DNA from: Pedobacter steynii
GTDB lineage: Bacteria > Bacteroidota > Bacteroidia > Sphingobacteriales > Sphingobacteriaceae
Length of the DNA stretch: 64,000 nucleotides
Assembly: GCF_900103665.1 (NCBI RefSeq)
Contig: NZ_FNGY01000005.1
Coordinates: 92,325 to 156,324, forward strand
Direction of reading: 5' to 3'
In this document: positions 1 to 8,570 of the stretch, one piece after another
How positions within the stretch are numbered: the first letter of the stretch is position 1
Layout: every line of letters starts with the position of its first letter
Position numbers and translations under genes: made by a program
The notes under the pieces: model-generated
Databases searched by the model: none
The model's input: the letters and a program-made list of their open reading frames with translations, nothing else
Told to the model about the DNA's origin: nothing

Positions 1-493
1 AGAAGCCTATTTTGAAGTCGCAAAACGCAAAACTCCTTTTGTCGTTACCACGGATAAACAGCGGGTACAAGTGCTGGGAACACATTTTAATATCAATGCC
101 TATCTGGATGAGCAACAAACAAAAACGACCCTGCTGGAGGGATCGGTAAGGGTCTCATCTTTGAAGACGGGCAATGTGGTGATGCTGAATCCGGGTGAAG
201 AAGCAAGGCTGATGGCGAACAGACTGGATGTTCAGAAAGCCGATATCGAAAGAAATACAGACTGGAAGAACGGCATTTTCATGTTTAAGAACGAGAGCCT
301 GGAGGGGATCATGCGGAAAATTTCCCGTTGGTATAATGTAGAAATCGTCTACGAACCATATGCGCCAAGAAAAGAAACGTTCAGTGGAATTGTATCCAGG
401 TACGACAATGTAAATAAGGTGCTGCGCAGACTGGAGCTCACCGGAGCGGTAAGCTTTAAAATCCAGGGAAGAAAAATTATTGTATCAAAATAA
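1..493 (+). CDS. FecR-family anti-sigma factor, C-terminal part (5' truncated by window edge)
   Basis: The frame is open from base 2 to the TAA at 491-493 and its start lies outside the window. The first visible residues read EAYFEVAKRKTPFVV, followed by VLGTHFNI, which are hallmarks of the FecR periplasmic domain. The C-terminal part (WKNGIFMFKNESLEGIMRKISRWYNVEI) matches the DUF4974/STN-like tail of Bacteroidota FecR proteins. These inner-membrane proteins receive a signal from the STN domain of a cognate SusC-type transporter and release an ECF sigma factor. The next gene is a SusC protein with an N-terminal STN domain, so this is a classical sigma/anti-sigma-controlled uptake locus. The sigma factor gene is expected just upstream of the window. 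The family call is firm; the substrate is unknown. Confidence 0.93.
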   Translation, partial: EAYFEVAKRKTPFVVTTDKQRVQVLGTHFNINAYLDEQQTKTTLLEGSVRVSSLKTGNVVMLNPGEEARLMANRLDVQKADIERNTDWKNGIFMFKNESLEGIMRKISRWYNVEIVYEPYAPRKETFSGIVSRYDNVNKVLRRLELTGAVSFKIQGRKIIVSK

Positions 494-556
494 ATCAAAT
501 ATGAAGAGAAATCTACCTTAACCATCTACCTATGTCAACAGGTGGCTCTATGAAAA

Positions 557-587
557 AGCCGGATCGTGCTACGAACACTATCCGGCT
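557..587 (+). other. Stem-loop in the FecR-SusC intergenic leader
   Basis: AGCCGGAT at 557-564 pairs perfectly with ATCCGGCT at 580-587 around a 15-base loop. No T-run follows, so it is not a clear terminator. It lies about 90 bases before the SusC start and could be a 5' leader structure or a weak attenuator between fecR and susC. The role is inference only. Confidence 0.4.
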
Positions 588-675
588 AAATAATTGAGTT
601 AACCCCTTCCGGTTTTAACACCGGGAGAAATAAGATCGCACCCACTCCGGGCATTAACCCAACTAAACCAAAACT

Positions 676-3600
676 ATGAAATTAAAAGCTTTTAACCTAG
701 GCATGCTATGCTCCTGGCTGCCAACCAAATTCCTATTAATTGTGAAATTGATCATAATTATATTGACCGCCAGCTTGTTACAGGTGAGTGCTGCCGGGTT
801 TGCACAGAAAATAACTTTGAGCAAAAAACAGGTAAGCCTGGAACAGATATTTAAAGAGGTCGCCAAACAGACTGGCTATCACGTATTTTATGCAGATAAA
901 AGTCTGGATGCCGGGAAACGCATAGACGTTAATTTTAAGAATACCACCTTAACAGCCGTGATGGAATTGTGCCTGCAAAAACAGGACTTGTCTTATGCGG
1001 TAGAGGATAAAAGTATCGTCATCCGCGTCAAAGAGAAATCGATCATTGACAAAGTAGTCGCTTACATGGCCGCTATTGATGTCAGAGGTAGAATACTGGA
1101 TGAAACCGGACAAGGCCTTCCGAAAGCGACCATCAAAATCAAGGGAACAGAACGTACGGTCCTGACCAACGAAAAAGGAGAGTTTCAGCTGGACAATATA
1201 GAAGAGAATGCCATTTTACAGGTGTTTTATATCGGGTATCAAACCAAAGAAATCAGTGCTGCGGCGCTAAAATTAAACTCTTCCATCCAGCTTGAGGTAA
1301 AAACAGGAGAGCTGGAAGAAGTACAGGTAATGGTCAATACCGGCTATCAGCAAATCCCCAAAGAAAGGGCTACAGGTTCCTTTACACTGATTGATAATGC
1401 AACGTTGAATAAACAGGTGGGCGTAAATATCCTGAACCGTTTAGATGGGGTAACGAATAGTATTGCATTTGATAAAGCAGAGAACAGGGCAAAATTAACG
1501 GTTCGTGGTGTAAGTACCATTAACGGAGCAATGGCGCCACTGATTATACTGGATAATTTTCCTTATGAGGGAGATGTAAATAACATCAATCCTAATGATA
1601 TCGAGAGTATTAGCGTTCTGAAAGATGCAGCTGCCTCCTCCATCTGGGGTGCCAGGGCCGGAAATGGGGTAATCGTCATCGTAACTAAAAAAGGAAGGTA
1701 CAGTCAGCCGCTAAAAATTCAGTTCAACTCGAATGTCACGGTTACCGGTAAACCTAATCTCTTTGACCTTAAACAAATGAGCACCAGTGATTTTATTGAT
1801 GTAGAGCAAAAGCTGTTTGCGGCAGGAGCCTATAAGGTGCAGGAGAGCGATAAAAGGAAGCCCGAGCTATCGGAGGTCCTGGAATTGCTGATTGCAGCAA
1901 GGGATAAAAAGATGACAGATGCAGATGCAAAGTCCCGGATTGATGCGCTGAGGGGGATTGACTCCAGAAATGAAATCTCTAAATACATGTATCAGGCTGC
2001 GGTTAATCAGCAATATGCGTTGAATTTTCAGGGAGGAGCGGATAAGATGACGTACATGATTTCCGGAGGATACGACAGAAACCTTTCTGTGCTTTCTGAA
2101 AAGTATGATCGCATTAACCTCAGGGCAGCGAATACCTTCAAAGCAACAGATAAACTGCAAATCAGCACCTCACTTTATTATACGAACAGTCATACGAAAT
2201 CAGGAAAATCCGGTTACAAGATGAATGAGCTGGGGGCAAAAAAGATTTATCCTTATTCCCGTTTGGCAGATGACCAGGGAAATGCAGTTCCTTTTAATGT
2301 GTATAGAAAAACTTATACAGATACCGCAGGAATGGGAAAATTGATGGATTGGAAGCTTTATCCTCTGGAAGATTATCAACATAATGTGACTAAAGTTAAT
2401 CTGCAAAGTATCATGGCAAATGTCGGCCTGAGCTATGAACTGACTAAAGACTTAAACCTCGATCTGAAATATCAATACGAAAATCAGCAAATCAAATCAA
2501 GCTCGTTACAAGACCTGAATAGCTTTTATACAAGAGATATCCTGAACAGCTTTTCTAAGCTTAACCGCAAAACAGGGGTAGTCACTTACAATGCGCCTTA
2601 TGGAGCTATATTGGGGAACACAACCAATAGTGTGATCTCTCAGAACGGTCGTTTTCAATTAAATTATAACAAAAGAGTTGGAGATCATCAGATTGCTGCG
2701 CTCGCGGGAACAGAAGTAAGACAGATTTCAACAGTGATGAATGCACATCGTACTTATGGATATGATGATGAAAACCTGAAAATCGGAAGACCGGACTATC
2801 TCAATTCTTATCCAAATTTTATCTCTGGAAACACCCAGTTCCTGTCGGATGGAGCTAAGGCCGATGAACTACTGAACAACTTTGTTTCTTTATTTGGAAA
2901 TGCGGCTTATACCTATAAAGGTAAATATACCCTTTCGGGAAGCGTACGTAAAGATATGTCTAATCTGTTTGGCGTAAAGACAAATGAAAAGGGAGTGCCC
3001 TTATGGTCTGCGGGAGCTTCCTGGAATATCTCAGACGAATCCTTTTATAACCTGGCATTTTTACCTTACCTGAAGCTGAGGACCACCTATGGGGCAAGTG
3101 GAAACCTGGATAGCAGAAGAACAGCTGTTCTGACTTTACAAAGCGCCGGTGCTGCTTTTTATACAGGCTTCCCTCAGTCTGTCATCAGCCAGATTCCCAA
3201 TCAGGAGCTAAGATGGGAAAGGGTAAAGATGTTCAATATCGGTGCTGATTTTGGACTGATCAACAATGTGCTTTCAGGAAGTATTGAATACTACCACAAA
3301 AAAGGAACAGATCTTTTTGGTCTTGAGGATATGGATTATACGACCACCGGTGTGACAAGGATGCTTAAAAATGTGGCAAATATGAGTGGAAACGGGATTG
3401 ATGTGGAACTGAGCAGTAAAGTTATTGACCGGACCTTTAAATGGTCACAACGACTTAACTTTAGTTACAATACCAATAAAGTGACCAAATACCTGCTGAA
3501 AAGCACAAATGGAACAGATTACGTAAATGATGGCAGAACCCTTGCACCCCTGCCGTTGGTTGGGCAGCCGGTTTTCCTGATTGTAGTGCATAAATGGGCT

Positions 3601-4209
3601 GGACTTGACCCCGTTACAGGTGATCCGCAAGGTTATCTGAATGGACAGCCTTCAAAAAATTATAAGGAATTTACAGGTGCGAACAGCAAGATATCTGATA
3701 TGGTATTTGTTGGTTCTGCAACACCTACTGTCTTTGGTAATTTTATGAATACGCTGAGCTGGAAGGAATTGTCGCTTACGGTTAATTTAACCTATAAAAT
3801 GGGGCATTATTTCAGGAGAACCTCGGTTGATTATAACAGACTGGTTGGGGTTTCCGGCACAGGAGGACATGCGGATTATGCCAGCCGCTGGCAAAAACCC
3901 GGTGATGAAAAACATACGGATGTCCCTTCCTTTGTTTACCCAAATAACATCGATAGAAATAATTTTTATAACTCCTCAGAAGTGTTGATCAGCAAGGCAG
4001 ATCATATCCGACTGCAGTTTGTAAACCTGGCTTATACTTTAAAGAAGAGTCATTGGTCAAAATTACCTGTTCAGGAAATTCAGTTTTTTGCAAATGGTAA
4101 TAACCTCGGCATTTTATGGAGCGCCAATAAGTTCGGTATTGATCCTGAGTATAACAATGAGTTTAATCCGAAAGCAAGCTTTTCATTTGGATTGAAAGCA
4201 GATTTCTAA
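676..4209 (+). CDS. SusC/RagA-family TonB-linked outer-membrane transporter with STN domain
   Basis: This 1177-residue protein has a cleavable signal region ending near AAGFAQ (about residue 40). A secretin/TonB short N-terminal (STN) domain follows at about 45-125, then a carboxypeptidase-D-like regulatory domain at about 134-220. The TonB plug (about 225-340) contains VRGVSTINGAMAPLIILD and SVLKDAAASSIWGARAGNGVI, typical of SusC. The remainder is a 22-strand barrel ending in an aromatic residue (KADF). SusC proteins import oligomeric nutrients across the outer membrane together with a SusD lid. The STN domain and the FecR gene upstream indicate trans-envelope sigma signalling. The SusD gene begins 24 bases downstream. 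The substrate cannot be read from the sequence. Confidence 0.96.
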   Translation: MKLKAFNLGMLCSWLPTKFLLIVKLIIIILTASLLQVSAAGFAQKITLSKKQVSLEQIFKEVAKQTGYHVFYADKSLDAGKRIDVNFKNTTLTAVMELCLQKQDLSYAVEDKSIVIRVKEKSIIDKVVAYMAAIDVRGRILDETGQGLPKATIKIKGTERTVLTNEKGEFQLDNIEENAILQVFYIGYQTKEISAAALKLNSSIQLEVKTGELEEVQVMVNTGYQQIPKERATGSFTLIDNATLNKQVGVNILNRLDGVTNSIAFDKAENRAKLTVRGVSTINGAMAPLIILDNFPYEGDVNNINPNDIESISVLKDAAASSIWGARAGNGVIVIVTKKGRYSQPLKIQFNSNVTVTGKPNLFDLKQMSTSDFIDVEQKLFAAGAYKVQESDKRKPELSEVLELLIAARDKKMTDADAKSRIDALRGIDSRNEISKYMYQAAVNQQYALNFQGGADKMTYMISGGYDRNLSVLSEKYDRINLRAANTFKATDKLQISTSLYYTNSHTKSGKSGYKMNELGAKKIYPYSRLADDQGNAVPFNVYRKTYTDTAGMGKLMDWKLYPLEDYQHNVTKVNLQSIMANVGLSYELTKDLNLDLKYQYENQQIKSSSLQDLNSFYTRDILNSFSKLNRKTGVVTYNAPYGAILGNTTNSVISQNGRFQLNYNKRVGDHQIAALAGTEVRQISTVMNAHRTYGYDDENLKIGRPDYLNSYPNFISGNTQFLSDGAKADELLNNFVSLFGNAAYTYKGKYTLSGSVRKDMSNLFGVKTNEKGVPLWSAGASWNISDESFYNLAFLPYLKLRTTYGASGNLDSRRTAVLTLQSAGAAFYTGFPQSVISQIPNQELRWERVKMFNIGADFGLINNVLSGSIEYYHKKGTDLFGLEDMDYTTTGVTRMLKNVANMSGNGIDVELSSKVIDRTFKWSQRLNFSYNTNKVTKYLLKSTNGTDYVNDGRTLAPLPLVGQPVFLIVVHKWAGLDPVTGDPQGYLNGQPSKNYKEFTGANSKISDMVFVGSATPTVFGNFMNTLSWKELSLTVNLTYKMGHYFRRTSVDYNRLVGVSGTGGHADYASRWQKPGDEKHTDVPSFVYPNNIDRNNFYNSSEVLISKADHIRLQFVNLAYTLKKSHWSKLPVQEIQFFANGNNLGILWSANKFGIDPEYNNEFNPKASFSFGLKADF

Positions 4210-4233
4210 TTATTAACCTTTAATAAGAACACG

Positions 4234-5571
4234 ATGAACAAGAATATATATATCCTCTTACTGGCCGTTTTCAGTACCCTTGCTTCCTGTAAGAAATTTC
4301 TGGACGAGAAGCCGGATAAAAAATTATTGGTGCCAAAGACTTTAGAAGATTTTCAAAGTCTTTTAGATGGCAATTTTGAGATGAACCTGGCCTCGACCTC
4401 CGCAGGGTTTGTCAGCGCAGATGATTATTCGCTCAGCGCCGATGCTTATAACCGTCTTGAAGTGGATCAGCGTAATCTTTATACCTGGCAGGATAAGAGT
4501 TTCTCAGAAGTGAGAACGAACGACTGGGGATCAGTATATACCCAGGTTTATAATGCCAACGTTGCATTGGAGGGGACAGCGAAAATCAACAAGACGGGCT
4601 TTAATGAACAAAGCTGGAATAATGTTAAAGGTGGAGCTTTATTCTTTCGTGGAAGGGCATTCTTTGAGGCGGCACTGATTTGGGCCAAGGCCTATGATCC
4701 GGCTTCTGCAGCCACTGATCCGGGGATTCCGTTAACGATGACTTCAGATTTTAATGTAAAAACAACGAGGCTAAATGTTCAGGAAACCTATAACCAGATT
4801 TTGAATGACCTGAAACAGGCCGCAGATCTACTGCCGGCAAATGCAACACATAATATCCGTCCTTCAAAGGCAGCAGCCTACGCTTATTTATCCAGAGTGT
4901 ATCTGGCGATGCGCGATTATCCGAATGCCGGAAAGTACGCTGATGCTGCCTTACAGCTCAATAATAAACTGATTGACTATGCAGATTTGGATGATACTGA
5001 GTTTTATCCTTTGCCGGGAATTACCAATCCGGAAATCATCATGTTCTTCTCAATGGAAGTCACATTTACACCTGTGATTGATCAGTCCCTATACGACCTG
5101 TACCTGAATAATGATTACAGGAAGACCGTTTTCTTTGAAGAAAACAGAGATGGATCGATGGGTTTTAAAGGAAGTTACGATGGCAGTTATGCCTATTTCA
5201 CAGGAGTGGCCACGGACGAAATGTACCTGAACAGGGCAGAATCGGCGGCAAGAGCAAATAAAGTGAATGATGCGATGGACGACCTGAATACCTTGCTGAA
5301 AAAACGGATCAAAGGTTTTGTTCCTTTAACGGCAACCAATCAGTCAGATGCGCTGCGGTTAATCCTGAACGAAAGAAGAAAAGAGCTGGTGCTTAGAGGA
5401 ACCCGTTGGATGGATTTAAAACGCCTGAATAAAGAGCCTGAATTTGCGCTGACTTTAAAGCGAACCGGAGGAGGTAAAGAATATATCTTGGCGCCAAATG
5501 ATCCGAAATATGCACTCCCTATTCCTGATCAGATCATTGGAAAATCAGGAATAGCACAAAACATAAGGTAA
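4234..5571 (+). CDS. SusD/RagB-family nutrient-binding outer-membrane lipoprotein
   Basis: The 445-residue protein starts with a lipoprotein signal (FSTLASC, lipid-bearing Cys19). KKFLDEKPDKK follows, the usual SusD N-terminus with a conserved LDxxP-like stretch. TPR-like helices (residues about 80-240) include FRGRAFFEAALIWAKAYD, a strongly conserved SusD segment. The C-terminal part contains LNERRKELVLRGTRWMDLKRLN, another family signature. SusD acts as the surface lid over its SusC partner, encoded immediately upstream. At 445 residues it is on the short side for the family (commonly 450-600), suggesting reduced ligand-binding loops. The pair and the following DUF4369 gene look like one operon. 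Confidence 0.96.
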   Translation: MNKNIYILLLAVFSTLASCKKFLDEKPDKKLLVPKTLEDFQSLLDGNFEMNLASTSAGFVSADDYSLSADAYNRLEVDQRNLYTWQDKSFSEVRTNDWGSVYTQVYNANVALEGTAKINKTGFNEQSWNNVKGGALFFRGRAFFEAALIWAKAYDPASAATDPGIPLTMTSDFNVKTTRLNVQETYNQILNDLKQAADLLPANATHNIRPSKAAAYAYLSRVYLAMRDYPNAGKYADAALQLNNKLIDYADLDDTEFYPLPGITNPEIIMFFSMEVTFTPVIDQSLYDLYLNNDYRKTVFFEENRDGSMGFKGSYDGSYAYFTGVATDEMYLNRAESAARANKVNDAMDDLNTLLKKRIKGFVPLTATNQSDALRLILNERRKELVLRGTRWMDLKRLNKEPEFALTLKRTGGGKEYILAPNDPKYALPIPDQIIGKSGIAQNIR

Positions 5572-5591
5572 CTGATCATAAAAAAATACTC

Positions 5592-6302
5592 ATGAAAAAA
5601 ATCATGCTAACTATAGGTCTGTGTGTTCCGGCAATGTTGTTTGCACAGGATCAAGCCTTTTCTCTGAAAATAAAAGTAGATAAAATACCTGCTGCAGCCA
5701 GAGTTTATATCAGTTATACGGTAAACGGGACCCATATCCTGGATTCAGTAAATGTTAAAAACGGGCAGTTTGAGTTCAAGGGGAAATTGTCAGAGCCCGT
5801 ACAGGCTAAATTGCTACTGGACCATCAGGGAGCCGGTCAGGAGAATGTCGGGGCAAATCCGGATATGACTTCCCTCTTTCTCGAAAAGGGAATAATTACA
5901 ATGCAATCCCCGGATTCTTTAAAACATGCGGAAATCAAAGGATCTCCAATAAATAAAGAACACAAAAGGTATGAACAATTCCTGGACGCACCTAAACTCC
6001 AGATGTCGAAGGTCAACGAAGAGTATGAGCTCGCTACCGAGGACACTAAAAAAGATCCGGCCTTTATGAAAGGATTGGAGTTGCGCTTTAGAAAAGCCTT
6101 TGAGGATAGGAAAGTACTGCAAAAGGAGTTCGTAAAGACCAACCCCAATTCTTATTTCAGCTTAATTGCACTGGAAGAATCGGCAGGCAAAAAACTAGAT
6201 GTGGCGGAAGCCGAAACCTTGTATAACAGCCTTTCTGCCCCGCTTAGGGACAGCAGGCTGGGAAAAGAATTTGCTGCAAGAATACTTGCTGCAAAACAAT
6301 AA
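5592..6302 (+). CDS. DUF4369 periplasmic protein lacking a thioredoxin domain
   Basis: The 236-residue protein has a signal peptide (MKKIMLTIGLCVPAMLFAQ) and a DUF4369 domain at about residues 22-120, with segments such as HILDSVNVKNGQFEFKGKL and ADMT-like FLEKG. In Bacteroidota this domain usually precedes a TlpA/AhpC thioredoxin domain in proteins of about 370-480 residues located beside SusC/SusD genes. Here the protein ends (KEFAARILAAKQ) where the thioredoxin domain would normally begin, and no CxxC motif is present. It is either a naturally short variant or a truncated gene. It lies 20 bases after the susD stop, so co-transcription is likely. Its function is unknown. Confidence 0.85.
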   Translation: MKKIMLTIGLCVPAMLFAQDQAFSLKIKVDKIPAAARVYISYTVNGTHILDSVNVKNGQFEFKGKLSEPVQAKLLLDHQGAGQENVGANPDMTSLFLEKGIITMQSPDSLKHAEIKGSPINKEHKRYEQFLDAPKLQMSKVNEEYELATEDTKKDPAFMKGLELRFRKAFEDRKVLQKEFVKTNPNSYFSLIALEESAGKKLDVAEAETLYNSLSAPLRDSRLGKEFAARILAAKQ

Positions 6303-6330
6303 TACCCCCCTAATACCCTCCTCTGGACAA

Positions 6331-6352
6331 TCCCCGTCCGGGGGAGTTTTTA
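6331..6352 (+). terminator. Probable rho-independent terminator of the SusC/SusD operon
   Basis: TCCCC at 6331-6335 pairs with GGGGA at 6341-6345, followed by GTTTTTATT. The stem is short (5 bp) but G/C-only at its core, and it sits 29 bases after the DUF4369 stop codon. Confidence 0.5.
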
Positions 6353-6450
6353 TTCCAGAAAAACGGTTGATAGTATTTGGCTGATAATTAATGTGAATAA
6401 CTTTTCTTTAAAAGAAAATTTAAGGTGCAGATGTTCCGTGTCAAATCTTG

Positions 6451-6458
6451 TATATTTG
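6451..6458 (+). promoter_or_regulatory. Bacteroidota-type -7 box (TATATTTG) for the XRE gene
   Basis: The octamer is an exact match to the TAnnTTTG -7 element of Bacteroidota primary-sigma promoters. It lies 68 bases before the ATG at 6526, the presumed original start of the XRE regulator. No convincing -33 TTG element was seen at the normal spacing. Confidence 0.5.
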
Positions 6459-6525
6459 TATTACACCTGTTTTTTTTGTAAAAACAAGAACCCCGGATTT
6501 TTTAACTTAATCACTGTTTTCATAT

Positions 6526-6591
6526 ATGGAAAGCCAAAAAATCGGAAATAAACACCAGGGACAACAAGTAAACGCTTCCGTGAATCTATAG
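6526..6591 (+). other. Detached N-terminal reading frame of the XRE regulator
   Basis: The ATG at 6526 opens a 21-codon frame encoding MESQKIGNKHQGQQV and then NASVNL, ending in TAG at 6589-6591. HQGQQV is the kind of segment that precedes the first HTH helix in Sphingobacteriaceae XRE proteins. Shifting frame at base 6570 continues it as KRFRESIGMKQEIL, which is the expected helix 1-2. One missing A in the GTAAAC stretch (about 6568-6573) explains the break. This is either a real deletion or a sequencing or assembly error. Confidence 0.6.
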
Positions 6592-6593
6592 GT

Positions 6594-6953
6594 ATGAAAC
6601 AGGAAATATTAGCAAAGGAGCTGAATACTACTCAGCAATCACTTTCTTATTATGAAAATCAAGAAGGTCTTGATGAAATTTTGTTTGCGCAATTAGCGCA
6701 GGGAATGGGCGTGTCACCGGAAATACTTAGAAACTTTAATATGAAGTCCCCAACGTTCAATATTCAGGAGATGAGAGATAGCTCTCAGGCGATTTACAAT
6801 TATAATTTTAGCCCCATAGATAAAATTGTAGAGCAAACCGCAAAGCTTGAGAAGCTTTATGAAGACATTTTAAAAGTAGAACGTGAGAAGATAGAGCTAC
6901 TTACTAATACAAATAAGGCCTTACAATCTTTGATTGAAGAGCTGAAAAGATAA
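6594..6953 (+). CDS. XRE-family helix-turn-helix protein, N-terminally frameshifted
   Basis: The uninterrupted part is 119 residues from the ATG at 6594. MKQEILAKELNTTQQSLSYYENQ is the second and third helix of a Cro/C1-type HTH. The C-terminal part (FSPIDKIVEQTAKLEKLYEDIL and onward) is a predicted coiled coil that probably drives dimerisation. The first HTH helix (KRFRESIG) is encoded in the same frame just before this ATG but has no start codon there, because TAA lies at 6549-6551. The natural start is more likely 6526, one frame away. As written the HTH is incomplete, so the gene may be inactive unless the frameshift is an artefact. It converges on the DUF6266 gene and shares a palindromic terminator with it. 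Confidence 0.7.
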   Translation: MKQEILAKELNTTQQSLSYYENQEGLDEILFAQLAQGMGVSPEILRNFNMKSPTFNIQEMRDSSQAIYNYNFSPIDKIVEQTAKLEKLYEDILKVEREKIELLTNTNKALQSLIEELKR

Positions 6954-6987
6954 TATATAGGAAGCCCTTTTAGCTTCCTATATATTA
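6951..6987. terminator. Bidirectional terminator between convergent genes
   Basis: Fifteen-base perfect arms (6951-6965 and 6973-6987; core AGGAAGC/GCTTCCT flanked by A/T) surround a 7-base loop. The stem includes the XRE stop codon. It separates the plus-strand XRE gene from the minus-strand DUF6266 gene and can terminate both. Confidence 0.75.
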
Positions 6988-7007
6988 ATAGTAAGGTTCG
7001 TTGCGAT

Positions 7008-8168
7008 CTATTTCCAATCCGATTTTAATAGCGCAAATTGATATTCGCTTACCCATTTCCCATCTGAAAACACACTGTCTTTGAAGTATTCTTCTTCTTT
7101 AAAGCCCAGGCTTTTCAGCAAAGCTATCGCGGCCTCATCCTGAGCATCCACAATTTTTACGATGCGGTTAACTTCTGATTTGTTAAAGAGGAGGGATATC
7201 ATTGCTGATGATGCTTCTTTTGCATAACCCTTACGCTGCTCTTCAGGAGCAATGCTAACCTTCATTTCGGCAGTAAACTTATCATTCTGTTTGAATCTAA
7301 GGTAGCAATCGCCAATTCTCTGATCACTGGCCCTGCTTTTTAGTACATATATCGACCAGCGGCTGGTTATTATTTTGTCCGGTCCACTTTTTGGTTCCGG
7401 AACTCCGATACCTGAAGCCAAAAGATACTCCCGATAGCTGATGATGTCGAAATCCGAACCCGCATAATCGGAATCCCGGTTTGAGCACTCCGTCTCCGAA
7501 TCCGTTTTTTCCGAAATGTCGAGGGTTTTATGGGTATTTAAAGCACCTGCATAAGCACTGTCAGAAACTTCTCTTCCATTGTCTTTGACAAAAGAAATAT
7601 AGGCCTCCATGCGTTCATTTACATATTCCGGACCTATGTTGAGGGTGTGTGATCCTTCAATTCTTTTTGAGCCAATCAAATCGCAGTGGGATATTTTTAG
7701 ATTAGGAAAATAGACCACCAGCATTGCGCGATCGTTCCCATACTGATAGGCCTGATCATCCGTTACTTCCCAGTTAAAGGTGATTTTTTCGTTTGTTTGA
7801 CTGATGGTAGGATGAATCGCTACCGGAAGTGTTCCCATGCTCATCAGTACCTTGGTATAATCCAGGCTGATGTTCGGATAGACTCCCTGAATGGCGTTCT
7901 TTTTATTATAAGAAACCGCTTCATTGTACTCGTTTTTATCCGTTCCGGCCACTGCGAGGCGAAATCCTGCCCGGATCACATCTAGCGAAGGGCTCAGTAT
8001 CTCATTTACAACGGTCATCTTCTGACAGTTTGCTTTCCTGCCCGGAGTGAGCGGTTTAGAACTTCTGCCTATTTTTCTGATAATGTATTTACCTTTTAAG
8101 GTATAGCCAACCAAATTGCCGATCCTGCCATGGAATCCTCCAAATATGCCATTTATCAACTTTCCCAT
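7008..8168 (-). CDS. DUF6266 domain fused to a GNAT N-acetyltransferase
   Basis: This 386-residue protein begins MGKLINGIFGGFHGRIGNLVGY, the characteristic start of DUF6266 proteins, a Sphingobacteriaceae-enriched family of unknown function usually about 200 residues long. The DUF6266 part covers about 1-215. A Ser/Asp/Glu-rich linker follows (about 216-245). Residues about 250-386 form a RimJ/RimL-like GNAT domain, with the acetyl-CoA loop in APEEQRKGYAKEA and the C-terminal ALLKSLGFKEEE signature. It has no signal peptide or membrane segment, so it is probably cytoplasmic. The reading frame is continuous across both parts, so this looks like a genuine fusion. The acetylation target is unknown. 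Confidence 0.82.
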   Translation of the reverse strand: MGKLINGIFGGFHGRIGNLVGYTLKGKYIIRKIGRSSKPLTPGRKANCQKMTVVNEILSPSLDVIRAGFRLAVAGTDKNEYNEAVSYNKKNAIQGVYPNISLDYTKVLMSMGTLPVAIHPTISQTNEKITFNWEVTDDQAYQYGNDRAMLVVYFPNLKISHCDLIGSKRIEGSHTLNIGPEYVNERMEAYISFVKDNGREVSDSAYAGALNTHKTLDISEKTDSETECSNRDSDYAGSDFDIISYREYLLASGIGVPEPKSGPDKIITSRWSIYVLKSRASDQRIGDCYLRFKQNDKFTAEMKVSIAPEEQRKGYAKEASSAMISLLFNKSEVNRIVKIVDAQDEAAIALLKSLGFKEEEYFKDSVFSDGKWVSEYQFALLKSDWK

Positions 8169-8570
8169 ATCTGTTTTTAAATTAAGTAATTCATTTGTGC
8201 AGTAACAAGTTACGAAATGTTTTTTATATGATGATCATATGTTGTTAATTAAAATTAATATTTAAGTAACTATAAACACATAGTTAATAAGTCTATTTGA
8301 CCAATGATTGACCTATCAACCACCTGTTAATGATTAAATAGTCATCAATAAAAATAAAACGGAAATTAGCAACATATCAACCGCATATGCCAATAACGGA
8401 AGCAGGATTTTGTTGTGGACTAAGAAGAATGAGTTTGCTATCCCGGAGCATCTCAGCCCCGTCTTCGGAGCATAAGCATAAGCTATACATGGAAAGCTTA
8501 ATCCGCGTAAATAATTCCTTATCTTTGATCTTTACGAACCGAGCGTGAGCGATAAATAGAAAATCTACAG
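8169..8570. other. Intergenic region between the DUF6266 fusion and uvrB
   Basis: This roughly 400-base gap lies between divergent genes. It is A/T-rich on its left side and contains a 15-base palindrome at 8226-8240 (ATATGAT-G-ATCATAT), placed about 58 bases before the DUF6266 start, where an operator could sit. On the right side a TATCTTTG box at 8520-8527 probably belongs to uvrB. I found no convincing gene; the minus-strand reading frame here has no recognisable protein features. Confidence 0.5.
8520..8527 (+). promoter_or_regulatory. -7 box (TATCTTTG) of the uvrB promoter
   Basis: An exact TAnnTTTG match lies 43 bases upstream of the uvrB ATG. The spacing to the start codon is normal for this phylum. 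Confidence 0.5.
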
